Shown: one piece after another, positions 8,084-16,000 of the stretch | How positions within the stretch are numbered: position 1 is the first letter of the stretch | Layout: every line of letters starts with the position of its first letter | NCBI RefSeq assembly: GCF_023078495.1 | Contig: NZ_CP095742.1 | Location: 4,612,501-4,676,500, forward strand | DNA length: 64,000 bases | From: Luteibacter aegosomatissinici | GTDB taxonomy: Bacteria; Pseudomonadota; Gammaproteobacteria; Xanthomonadales; Rhodanobacteraceae | Reading direction: 5' to 3' | Made by a program: the position numbers and the translations under genes | Notes under the pieces: model-generated | Database searches by the model: none | Told to the model about the DNA's origin: nothing | The model's input: only the letters and a program-made list of their open reading frames with translations

Positions 8084-10012
8084 ATGTCACTGCGCAACCG
8101 CCTAGCCGCCCTGCTCGTCCTCGCCCTTGCCTCCAGCCAGGCCAGCGCCGCCCACCGCGTCATCGTGTTCGTGTGGGATGGCATGCGCCCGGATGCCATC
8201 AGCGAGGACGACACCCCAAACCTGGCGGTCCTGGTCAAGCAAGGCACCTACTTCGCGGATAACCACGCGACGTATCCGACGTTCACCATGATCAACGCCT
8301 CGAGCTTCGCCACGGGCTCATTCCCGGGGACGATCGGCTTCTTCGGCAACCGCTTCTGGGCACCGGGTGCCAGCGGGTTCGATGCAAAAGGGGCGCCCAG
8401 CGACTTCGCCGCGCCGATCTACACGGAAGATTACGCCGTGCTGCGCGCGCTCGATGACCACTGGCACCACGACCTGCTGCAGGCGCCGACGTTGCTGGAG
8501 CGCGCGCGGAAAAAGGGCCTGAAAACGGCCGTGGTCGGCAAGTCCGGACCCGCTTTCCTGCAGGACCTCCACGAGGGCGGCACCATCCTGGACGAGAACG
8601 TGGCGCTGCCGCTGTCGTTCGCGCAGAAGCTCTCGAAGGCCGGCTTCCCGCTGCCCGCGAACATCGTGCATGCGTACGACGACGAGCATTTCCATCTGGA
8701 ACCGGATAACGGCACGCCCACCGCACAGTTGCCGTTGGTAACCTTGAAGGATGGCAGCACCTCGGATGCTTCCGACGGCGCAGGCGCGCCACCCACCGCT
8801 TCGAATGCCTACCTGATGAAGGCGTTCCTCGAATACATCCTCCCCGTGGAAAAGCCCGATGTCAGCTTCGTGTGGCTGCGCAATCCGGATTCCACGGAAC
8901 ACCAGTACGGCGTGGGCTCGCCCAACTTCCACCTCGCCCTGCGTGCGCAGGATGAACTGCTGGGCCAGCTACAGGCGACGCTGAAGGCACTGGGCATGGA
9001 GCGCGATACGGACCTCATCATCGTCTCCGACCATGCGCACAGCAACGTGGCCGGGCCGCGTGATCTGTTCCCGCTTCGCCAGATCGCCGACGGACGCGTG
9101 GGCCACGTCGATGACGAGTGGGGCTTCTCGACCTCCGGCGCGATCCGCCTGGCCGATGAGATGACCCAGGCCGGCTTCACGGCCTTCGATGGCTTCGGCT
9201 GCATTTATGCGCCGGTGATGGCAGGCATCCTGGCGAATGGCAAGCCGCTACACCCCACGCGTTACGACGATGATGGGCGTGTTTGTGGCAAGCCCGGCCC
9301 TTACACCACGTCCGCTTACAAGGTGCCGGCCAATCTGCCGAAGGATGCGTTCGTCATCGCGCCGAACGGCGGCAGCGAATACCTGTACCTGCCTTCGCAT
9401 GACCGCGCGCAGATCGAAAAAGCCGTGCGCTTCCTGCAGTCGCGCGAGATGTTCGGCGCCATCTTCGTCGATGCGCGCTACGGCAAGATTCCCGGCACGC
9501 TGCCCCTAGCCACCGTGCACCTGGCGAACAAGCGCGCCCCGGATATCGTCGCCAGCTACGACTTCGATCCGGACGCTGTCATCCAGGGCTTCCGGGGCAC
9601 CGTGTACACCAGCATGAGCAACGAGCGCGGTATGCACGGCAGTTTCAGCCCCGTGGATGTGCACAACACGCTACTGATGACCGGGCCGGACTTCCGCAAG
9701 AACGTGCGCAGCGAACTACCCAGCGGCAACGTCGATGTGGCCCCTACAGTGGCGGCCGTGCTGGGCGTGGACCTGGGCAAGCCGGATGGCCGGGTCTTGC
9801 GCGAAGCCATCGAAGGCCGCAACGGTGATGGCCTTTCGGCCAAACCGGTGGATATCACCACCGACACGGTATCCGGCCTTGATGTGCGCCGCGTGGACGG
9901 CACCCCCATGGGCCGCAGTACCTACCGCTTCACGCTGAAGACGAAGCAGCTGACCGATAACGGCAAGACCTACACCTACTTCGACCAGGCCAAGGCCGAA
10001 CGCAGTCCCTAG
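8084..10012 (+). CDS. Secreted NPP-type nucleotide pyrophosphatase/phosphodiesterase (alkaline phosphatase superfamily)
   Basis: Likely hydrolyses nucleotide or phospholipid phosphodiesters outside the cytoplasm. I start at the ATG at 8084 (642 aa) because MSLRNRLAALLVLALASSQASA is a compact signal peptide; an in-frame ATG at 8057 would add nine residues. FVWDGMRPD carries the first metal Asp (about 32), and YPTFTMINASS carries the nucleophile Thr (about 68) and Asn of the NPP active site. IVSDHAHSN and the later GMHGSFSP supply the other Asp/His zinc ligands. Length and motifs fit the family. It is followed at 10200 by cpdB and is divergent from the TonB/glpQ pair, giving four phosphoester-linked genes in a row. 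Confidence 0.87.
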   Translation: MSLRNRLAALLVLALASSQASAAHRVIVFVWDGMRPDAISEDDTPNLAVLVKQGTYFADNHATYPTFTMINASSFATGSFPGTIGFFGNRFWAPGASGFDAKGAPSDFAAPIYTEDYAVLRALDDHWHHDLLQAPTLLERARKKGLKTAVVGKSGPAFLQDLHEGGTILDENVALPLSFAQKLSKAGFPLPANIVHAYDDEHFHLEPDNGTPTAQLPLVTLKDGSTSDASDGAGAPPTASNAYLMKAFLEYILPVEKPDVSFVWLRNPDSTEHQYGVGSPNFHLALRAQDELLGQLQATLKALGMERDTDLIIVSDHAHSNVAGPRDLFPLRQIADGRVGHVDDEWGFSTSGAIRLADEMTQAGFTAFDGFGCIYAPVMAGILANGKPLHPTRYDDDGRVCGKPGPYTTSAYKVPANLPKDAFVIAPNGGSEYLYLPSHDRAQIEKAVRFLQSREMFGAIFVDARYGKIPGTLPLATVHLANKRAPDIVASYDFDPDAVIQGFRGTVYTSMSNERGMHGSFSPVDVHNTLLMTGPDFRKNVRSELPSGNVDVAPTVAAVLGVDLGKPDGRVLREAIEGRNGDGLSAKPVDITTDTVSGLDVRRVDGTPMGRSTYRFTLKTKQLTDNGKTYTYFDQAKAERSP

Positions 10013-10030
10013 CGGCACGCCCGAAGGTGG

Positions 10031-10122
10031 GCGCCCACCCTGTGGGCGACATCTTTCGCCCGGCCGCATCAGGGCCTGCCGCGTGCTCGCGAGAACATGT
10101 CGCCCACAGGGTGGACTCCTAC
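10031..10122. repeat. GTAG-type REP pair (family 1) between the NPP gene and cpdB
   Basis: A left arm (gcgcccaccctgtgggcgac, 10031-10050) is slightly diverged at its GTAG end. A right arm at 10099-10122 ends in ggactcctac. The flank gacatctttcgc after the left arm is also found at the 25107 copy, so the repeat unit extends beyond the 24-base core to about 33 bases. Confidence 0.8.
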
Positions 10123-10199
10123 AACGGACGACAACAGGCGGTTGTCATGCGTTTCTGCTAGTTTCCGCCCCCTGATCCACCGATAAACGGAACCTTCCG

Positions 10200-12191
10200 A
10201 TGTTCAAGCCCTTCGCGCTGGCCTCGCTCTCGGCCGCCCTGCTCGCCGCGTGCGCCAGCACCCCTGCCGATAAGCCCGGCAAGCCGGCCGCCCTGGCCGA
10301 TGGCGCCACCCTCGACCTGGCGATCCTCGAGACGACCGATGTCCACTCGAACATCCTTTCGTACGACTACTACAAGCAGAAGGACGATGCGTCGTTCGGC
10401 TACGAGCGCACGGCCACGCTGATCCGCCAGGCGCGCAAGGAGTTCCCGAACACGGTGCTGTTCGATAGCGGCGATACGATCCAGGGCAGCGTGCTGGCCG
10501 ATTACCAGGCACTGGTGAAGCCGGTCGGCTGCGATACCGAACTGGGCATCTACAAGGCCATGGATAGCGTGGGCTATGACGGCGGCACCGCCGGCAACCA
10601 CGAGTTCAACTACGGCCTGCCGTTCCTCGCGCAGGTCACCAACACGGCCATGAACGTCGATGGCGTCACGGCGCAACAGTGCGCGGGCCCGAAGTTCCCG
10701 CTGGTGCTCTCGAACGTCAACAGCGCCAAGGATGGCAAGCCCATCTTCAAGCCCTGGACCATCGTCACCAAGACCGTGATGGCTAAGAATGCCGCAGGCA
10801 AGGACGTGCCGACCCAGGTGCGTATCGCCATCATCGGCTTTACGCCGCCGCCGATCCTCGACTGGGACAAGCGCAACCTGCAGGGCAAGGTCACGGTCAC
10901 CGGCGTGGTTGAAGCCGCGCAGAAGTACATGCCGGAGATCCAGGCGCAGCATCCGGACCTCGTCGTCGGCATCCTGCATGGCGGCCTGAACACCGAACCG
11001 TACACACCGCAAATGGAGAACGGCGGCTGGTACCTCGCGGGCGTGCCGGGCTTCGATGCGCTACTGCTCGGCCACTCGCACACCGAATTCCCGGGGCCGC
11101 GCTATGACGGCATGAAGGAAGTGGATGCCAAGCGCGGCATCGTCCGCGGCGTGCCCGCGGTGATGGGCGGCTTCTTCGGCAAGGACCTGGGCGTCATCAA
11201 CCTCACGATGAAGCGCGAGGCGGGCCGCTGGGTGGTGGAGAAGGACAAGAGCCACAGCGCCGTGCGCCCGATCTGCCAGAAGAAGGGCCAGTGCGTGGAT
11301 GCGGATCCGACGATCGCACCGCTGGTGAAGGACGCGCATGACGCCGCAGTCGCGTACGTGAATACCCCGATCGGCGAAACCGACCACGCACTCACCAGCT
11401 ACTTCGCCGACGAAGGCAACATGACCGCGCTGGCCGTCGTCAATGCGGCGCAGATCGATTACGTGCGCGACGAGCTGTCCCGCTCGCGCCCGGACCTGAA
11501 GGATGTCCCGGTCATCTCCACCGCCTCGGCGTTCCGTACCGGCTTCGGTGGCCCGGATGATTACACCGACGTGCCGAAAGGCCCGCTGACGATCCGCAGC
11601 GCATCGGACCTGTACTTCTACCCGAACACGCTGGCCGCGGTGAAGATCGATGGCACGGGCGTGAAGGCGTGGCTGGAGAAATCGGCCAACCGCTTCAACC
11701 AGATCGATCCGTCGAAGGATGGCGAGCAGCCGCTGATCGGCAAGATGCCCGGCTACAACTTCGACCAGGCGCAGGGCGGCATCACCTACACCATCGACGT
11801 CACCAAGCCGGAAGGCCAGCGCATCGGCAACCCGCGCTACAGGGGCAAGCCGGTGAAGGACAACCAGCCGTTCGTGGTAGTGACCAACAGCTATCGCGCG
11901 AATGGCGGTGGCGAGTTCCCCGGCATGAACGGCGAGTCCGTCGTGCTCAACGCACCGGATGGCAACCGCGAGGTCGTCATCAAGTGGGTGGAAGCGCACA
12001 AGACCATCACCCCCAAGCTCGTGGACAAGCGCTCGTGGACCTTCGTCCCGGTGAAGGTGAAGGGCCCGGTGACCTTTACCGGCGCCGCCGGCAAGGAAGA
12101 CATCGCCAAGGGCCTGGGCCTGCACGTGACCCAGCTGAAGGACAACGGCGACGGCACGGCGGTGTACACGATCGACCTGTCGAAGAAATAA
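10200..12191 (+). CDS. cpdB: 2',3'-cyclic-nucleotide 2'-phosphodiesterase/3'-nucleotidase, predicted lipoprotein
   Basis: Degrades 2',3'-cyclic nucleotides and 3'-nucleotides to nucleosides and phosphate in the cell envelope. 663 aa. The N-terminus ends in a lipobox (LLAAC, Cys18), so it is probably membrane-anchored, whereas Escherichia coli CpdB is soluble and periplasmic. The metallophosphatase domain has ETTDVHSN (Asp47, His49), FDSGDTIQGS, GNHEFNYG and LGHSHTEFPG. The downstream WDKRNLQGKVTV is distinctive for CpdB over plain 5'-nucleotidases. The C-terminal 5'-nucleotidase domain follows from about 380, with YRANGGGEFPGM near 560. GGAA precedes the ATG. It stands alone between two REP pairs but extends the phosphate-scavenging theme of the genes to its left. 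Confidence 0.9.
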   Translation: MFKPFALASLSAALLAACASTPADKPGKPAALADGATLDLAILETTDVHSNILSYDYYKQKDDASFGYERTATLIRQARKEFPNTVLFDSGDTIQGSVLADYQALVKPVGCDTELGIYKAMDSVGYDGGTAGNHEFNYGLPFLAQVTNTAMNVDGVTAQQCAGPKFPLVLSNVNSAKDGKPIFKPWTIVTKTVMAKNAAGKDVPTQVRIAIIGFTPPPILDWDKRNLQGKVTVTGVVEAAQKYMPEIQAQHPDLVVGILHGGLNTEPYTPQMENGGWYLAGVPGFDALLLGHSHTEFPGPRYDGMKEVDAKRGIVRGVPAVMGGFFGKDLGVINLTMKREAGRWVVEKDKSHSAVRPICQKKGQCVDADPTIAPLVKDAHDAAVAYVNTPIGETDHALTSYFADEGNMTALAVVNAAQIDYVRDELSRSRPDLKDVPVISTASAFRTGFGGPDDYTDVPKGPLTIRSASDLYFYPNTLAAVKIDGTGVKAWLEKSANRFNQIDPSKDGEQPLIGKMPGYNFDQAQGGITYTIDVTKPEGQRIGNPRYRGKPVKDNQPFVVVTNSYRANGGGEFPGMNGESVVLNAPDGNREVVIKWVEAHKTITPKLVDKRSWTFVPVKVKGPVTFTGAAGKEDIAKGLGLHVTQLKDNGDGTAVYTIDLSKK

Positions 12192-12200
12192 CGCCCTTCC

Positions 12201-12296
12201 TGTGGGATCGCACCCTGTGCGCGACATCTTTACGCTGTACGGCAACAGCTTCTGTTGCGCACCGCGAAGGGCGTCGCCCACAGGGTGGGCTCCTAC
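12201..12296. repeat. GTAG-type REP pair (family 1) upstream of the threonine operon
   Basis: Left arm tgtgggatcgcaccctgtgcgcgac (partly diverged, begins 12201) is followed by catctttacgc. The right arm, 12273-12296, is the consensus form ending in ggctcctac. It lies 10 bases after the cpdB stop and ahead of the thr promoter. Confidence 0.8.
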
Positions 12297-12336
12297 ACCA
12301 CGGGGGGCGAGCCGGGCCCCTATGACTTTTTGCCGC

Positions 12337-12366
12337 TTGACACACCGCACAACGGCGGCCTAAGTT
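12337..12366 (+). promoter_or_regulatory. Promoter of the threonine operon
   Basis: A perfect -35 TTGACA (12337-12342) is separated by 18 bp from TAAGTT (12361-12366). The expected start point falls at about 12373, which is the first base of the Thr leader ATG. The same arrangement (TTGACA, 18 bp, TACGTT) precedes the branched-chain leader at 17718. Confidence 0.65.
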
Positions 12367-12372
12367 CGGGCC

Positions 12373-12507
12373 ATGCATCCCAACGCGCCAGCGCTGCGTT
12401 CCACCTGGGCCACTTCCGTGGCCTACGCGCTTGCGTCCACCACCACCGCGACTACGACCACCACTACGACCACTACGGTCGGAGGATCGGAGTCCGCGCG
12501 CGCTTAG
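12373..12507 (+). CDS. thrL: Threonine operon leader (attenuator) peptide
   Basis: A 44-residue ORF whose residues 23-35 are TTTATTTTTTTTT: twelve Thr codons out of thirteen, then VGGSESARA and TAG at 12505. It lies 109 bases before the homoserine dehydrogenase start. The function is transcription attenuation: ribosome stalling at Thr codons when charged tRNA-Thr is scarce should favour read-through into hom-thrB-thrC. Escherichia coli thrL mixes Thr and Ile codons; here only Thr codons occur, which suggests a response to Thr alone. There is no Shine-Dalgarno, and the predicted transcription start coincides with the ATG, so the message may be leaderless. Too short for ordinary gene callers. 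Confidence 0.85.
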   Translation: MHPNAPALRSTWATSVAYALASTTTATTTTTTTTTVGGSESARA

Positions 12508-12520
12508 GTTCCATGTCGCT

Positions 12521-12552
12521 GCCGGCCCGACCTCCCGCAGGACGGGACCGGC
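12521..12552 (+). terminator. Candidate attenuator hairpin of the threonine operon
   Basis: gccggcccg (12521-12529) can pair with cgggaccggc (12543-12552), leaving one bulged A, just after the leader stop. An inner tcccg/cggga stem is also possible. No T-tract follows directly, so this may be one arm of a more complex or Rho-assisted attenuator. The exact terminator/antiterminator pair is not resolved by eye. Confidence 0.4.
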
Positions 12553-12616
12553 GCCGGGATCCATAGCCGAAAACCCTTCTTGCGATGAGTGCCGGGCCTC
12601 CACAGGAGGCTTTACC

Positions 12617-13765
12617 GTGTCCATCGCCGTCGCGTTACCCCGCTCGCCCCTACGTGCCGCGCCCCAACGCGCGGTCGCGCCCCCTCTCGTCGTCAACGTA
12701 GGCGTCATCGGGCCGGGCAAGGTGGGCACCGCCTTCCTGCACCAGCTGCGCCACGCCGCCCCGCGCCTGCTGCGCGAATGCCGCCTGGAACTGCGCCTGC
12801 GCGCCGTCAGCGACAGCCGGCACATGTGGCTGGATTGCGACGACGAGGCCCTGAACGGCCGGATGGGCGGTGCCCAGACCTGGCGCCCGGTGGCGCTGGA
12901 TGACTTCGCCGCCTACGTGGCCGGCCACCAGGGTGAGGCCGCCGTACTGGCCGACTGTACGGCCAGCGATGCGGTCGCCGACCACTACGCCGGCTGGCTA
13001 GCCGCCGGCATCCACGTGGTGACCCCCAACAAGCGCGCCGCCAGCGGCTGCCTCAACCGCTGGCAGGCCATCGCCCGCGCCTCCGATGCCAGCGGCGCCC
13101 GCCTGCATTACGAAGGCACGGTGGGCGCCGGCCTGCCGGTGGTCCAGACCCTGCGCGACCTGATCGACACGGGCGATGAGCTGCAGGCCGTCGAGGGCAT
13201 GCTCTCGGGCACCCTGGCGTGGCTGTTCAACCGCTTTGATGGCTCGGTGCCCTTCTCCGCCCTGGTCCGCGAGGCCCACGCGCTGGGCTACACGGAGCCG
13301 GACCCGCGCGATGACCTTTCCGGTATGGACGTGGCCCGCAAACTGGTGATCCTGGCCCGCGAGGCCGGCGTGGCGCTGTCGCTCGATGACGTGGCCGTGT
13401 CCAGCCTGGTGCCGGCCGAGCTGGCGGAGCTGGGCCGTGAGGACTTCATGGAAGCCCTGCCCGCCATGGATACCCCAATGGCTTCGCTCCTTGCCCAGGC
13501 CCGGGCCGCGGGTGGCGTGCTCCGCCACGTGGCGCGACTGGACCGCGACGGCGCGTCGGTGGGCGTGCAGGTGCTGGAGCGTAGCCATGCCTTCGCCCAT
13601 GGCCAGCTCACCGATAACGTGGTGCGTTTCGCCACGCGCCGATACTGCGACAATGCCCTGGTAGTCCAGGGGCCGGGTGCCGGTCCCGAGGTCACGGCGG
13701 CGGCGGTGTTCACGGACCTGCTGCGCGTGGCCGGCGCCATGGGAGTAAAACGATGCGCATGCTGA
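12617..13765 (+). CDS. hom: Homoserine dehydrogenase, stand-alone catalytic domain
   Basis: Reduces aspartate semialdehyde to homoserine, the branch point to Thr and Met. I chose the GTG at 12617 (382 aa): AGGAGG lies at 12604-12609, seven bases upstream, whereas the longer open frame runs through the leader peptide region. [16 protein letters not shown] (about 27-41) is the nucleotide-binding motif. [20 protein letters not shown] and [26 protein letters not shown] are the conserved catalytic stretches. The sequence resembles the C-terminal half of bifunctional ThrA, but no aspartokinase half is present upstream, only leader and hairpin, and there is no C-terminal ACT domain. Its last 13 bases overlap thrB. 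Confidence 0.9.
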   Translation: MSIAVALPRSPLRAAPQRAVAPPLVVNVGVIGPGKVGTAFLHQLRHAAPRLLRECRLELRLRAVSDSRHMWLDCDDEALNGRMGGAQTWRPVALDDFAAYVAGHQGEAAVLADCTASDAVADHYAGWLAAGIHVVTPNKRAASGCLNRWQAIARASDASGARLHYEGTVGAGLPVVQTLRDLIDTGDELQAVEGMLSGTLAWLFNRFDGSVPFSALVREAHALGYTEPDPRDDLSGMDVARKLVILAREAGVALSLDDVAVSSLVPAELAELGREDFMEALPAMDTPMASLLAQARAAGGVLRHVARLDRDGASVGVQVLERSHAFAHGQLTDNVVRFATRRYCDNALVVQGPGAGPEVTAAAVFTDLLRVAGAMGVKRCAC

Positions 13766-14709
13766 AAGAAGACACCTCGCCCCTCGCCCGTACCGATGTC
13801 GCCACCGCCGAGGCCTACGCCAGCGTCGGTAACGTGGGTATCGGCTTCGACATCCTTGGCCACACCGTGGAAGGCGCCGGCGACCGCGCCGAGGTGCGCC
13901 GGATTCCCGAGCGCGAAGTGCGCATCGCCGCCATCCATGGCGTGATCACCGATCTGCCGCTGAAGCCCGAGGACAACACGGCTGGTGCCGCGCTGCTTTC
14001 GATGCTGCGTGGCCTGAACCTGCCTTTCGGCTTTGAGCTCACGCTGCACAAGGGCATCGCGCTGGGTTCCGGCATGGGTGGCTCGGCCGCGTCGTGCGTG
14101 GCCGCCGTCGTCGCCGCGAATGCACTGCTCGATGAACCGCTGCCGCGCGAAGCGTTGTACCCGTTCGCGATGGATGGTGAGGTCGTTGCCAGTGGTAGCC
14201 GCCACGGCGATAACCTCGGCCCCATGTTGCTGGGCGGCCTGGTCCTGGCCACGGATAAGCGGCTCGTGCGCGTTCCCGTACCGGCCGAGTGGCATTGCGC
14301 GTTGGTGCACCCCCACGTGGTGCTCGAGACCCGCAAGGCACGTGCCGCGCTCGCAGGCAACTACGCGCTCGGTGAGTTCGTCGCACAAAGCGCCAACCTG
14401 GCCATGGTGCTGGCCGGTTGCTACCGCGGTGAAGCCGCACTGGTACGCGAAGGCCTTTCCGATGTGCTGGTGGAACCACGCCGTGCCCCGCTAATCCCCG
14501 GCTTCTATGCGGTAAAGCAGGCCGCGCTCGACCACGGCGCCTTCGGTGCCAGCATCTCCGGTGCCGGCCCCAGCGTGTTTGGCTGGTTCGAAGACCGCGC
14601 CGCCGCCGTAGCCGCCGCGCACGATATGCAGGCCGCGTTCCGCCATGCCGGCCACCGCAGCGATGCCCTGGTCGCGCCGATCGACGGCCCTGCGGCGCGA
14701 GTGGTGTAA
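13753..14709 (+). CDS. thrB: Homoserine kinase
   Basis: Phosphorylates homoserine to O-phosphohomoserine with ATP (cytoplasm). 318 aa, a GHMP kinase: [20 protein letters not shown] near the N-terminus and the phosphate-binding [10 protein letters not shown] at 105-114, with the C-terminal [16 protein letters not shown]. Start ATG at 13753 has GGGAG seven bases upstream inside the 3' end of hom, so the two genes overlap by 13 bases and are probably translationally coupled. A second in-frame ATG two codons later is an alternative. The stop is two bases before thrC. Confidence 0.96.
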   Translation: MRMLKEDTSPLARTDVATAEAYASVGNVGIGFDILGHTVEGAGDRAEVRRIPEREVRIAAIHGVITDLPLKPEDNTAGAALLSMLRGLNLPFGFELTLHKGIALGSGMGGSAASCVAAVVAANALLDEPLPREALYPFAMDGEVVASGSRHGDNLGPMLLGGLVLATDKRLVRVPVPAEWHCALVHPHVVLETRKARAALAGNYALGEFVAQSANLAMVLAGCYRGEAALVREGLSDVLVEPRRAPLIPGFYAVKQAALDHGAFGASISGAGPSVFGWFEDRAAAVAAAHDMQAAFRHAGHRSDALVAPIDGPAARVV

Positions 14710-14711
14710 CG

Positions 14712-15992
14712 ATGCGCTATGTGAGTACGCGCGGCGGTGCCGCGCCTGTGTCGCTTTCTTCCGCGATCGCCACCGGGCTTGCGCCGGATGGCGGGCTTTA
14801 CGTACCTGAAGCCATGCCGCGCCTTGGCAAGCTGCCTTCCGGTGGCTACCTGGCCAGCACCGCGGCAGCCATGCTCGAGCCCTTCTTCGAAGGCGATGCA
14901 CTGGCGGGTGAACTGGAGGCGATTTGTGCGGAAGCCTTCTCGCACCCCGCGCCGCGGCGCGAGCTGAAGATCGCCGGCGCGCATGTGCTGGAACTGTTCC
15001 ATGGCCCCACCGCGGCATTCAAGGATTTCGGCGCGCGCTTTCTTGCGGCCTGCATCGCGCGGCTGCGTGCAGGTGAAAACCGGGCGCTGACCATCCTTGT
15101 GGCCACCTCGGGCGATACGGGTGCGGCTGTCGGCGCGGCGTTCCACGGTGTCCCCGGTGTTCGCGTCGCCATCCTCTACCCGGATAACCGCGTCTCGCCA
15201 CGCCAGGCCCACCAGCTCGGCAGCTTTGGTGGGAACGTTCGCGCGATTCGCGTGGAAGGCAGCTTCGATGACTGCCAGCGGCTGGTGAAAGGCGCATTCG
15301 GCGACCCATCGTTGCAGGCCGACGTGCCGCTCTCATCCGCGAACAGCATCAGCCTCGGTCGCTTGCTGCCCCAAATGGCGTACTTCGGTCACGCGGCGCT
15401 ACATGCCGATGACAAGCCCATGAACGTCATCGTGCCAACCGGCAATCTCGGCAACGCCGTGGCTTGCCTGTGGGCGCGTGAGATCGGCCTGCCCATCGGC
15501 GAGGTCGTCTTCGCCTGTAACGCCAACGATACGCTTCCCGAGTTTTTCGGCGGCCAGCCCTACCGGGCACGCGATGCGATTGCCACCATCGCCAACGCCA
15601 TGGATGTGGGTGCGCCCAGCAACTTCGAGCGTCTGGTCCACCTTTTCGGCAGCGAGGAAGCGACCCGTTTCAACGGCGCCGCCCACGGCATCGACGACGC
15701 CACGATCCGCGATGTGATCCGCCGCCATGCCGCCACGGATGGCGAGGTGTTCTGCCCGCACACGGCGACGGCGATCCGCGTGTTCGAGCAACGGCGCATC
15801 GCGGGTGATTCGCGGGCATGGACCATGGCCGCGACGGCACACCCGGCCAAGTTCGAGACGGTCGTCGAACCGTTGATCGGGCGACCGGTGGATGTGCCTG
15901 AGGCACTGGCGACGATGCTCGGGAGAACCGCCAGCGCCGAGCCGCTGGCGGCTGATCAACGACTATTCGGCGATTGGCTGCGTAGCTGGTAA
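14712..15992 (+). CDS. thrC: Threonine synthase
   Basis: Converts O-phosphohomoserine to threonine with pyridoxal phosphate. 426 aa, close to the 428 aa of the Escherichia coli enzyme. It begins MRYVSTRGGAAPVSL, with the DGGLYVPE stretch typical of ThrC. HGPTAAFKDFGARFL holds the PLP-binding Lys104, and VATSGDTGAAVG and VPTGNLGN form the cofactor phosphate site. It follows thrB by two bases and closes the operon. It converges with the porin gene, the two stops being eight bases apart. Confidence 0.96.
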   Translation: MRYVSTRGGAAPVSLSSAIATGLAPDGGLYVPEAMPRLGKLPSGGYLASTAAAMLEPFFEGDALAGELEAICAEAFSHPAPRRELKIAGAHVLELFHGPTAAFKDFGARFLAACIARLRAGENRALTILVATSGDTGAAVGAAFHGVPGVRVAILYPDNRVSPRQAHQLGSFGGNVRAIRVEGSFDDCQRLVKGAFGDPSLQADVPLSSANSISLGRLLPQMAYFGHAALHADDKPMNVIVPTGNLGNAVACLWAREIGLPIGEVVFACNANDTLPEFFGGQPYRARDAIATIANAMDVGAPSNFERLVHLFGSEEATRFNGAAHGIDDATIRDVIRRHAATDGEVFCPHTATAIRVFEQRRIAGDSRAWTMAATAHPAKFETVVEPLIGRPVDVPEALATMLGRTASAEPLAADQRLFGDWLRSW

Positions 15993-16000
15993 CGCCTGCC

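Noticed and set aside
12431-12616. N-terminal extension of the homoserine dehydrogenase frame
   Set aside because: Arg/Pro-rich reading of the leader and attenuator in another frame; the GTG at 12617 has a full AGGAGG at proper spacing.
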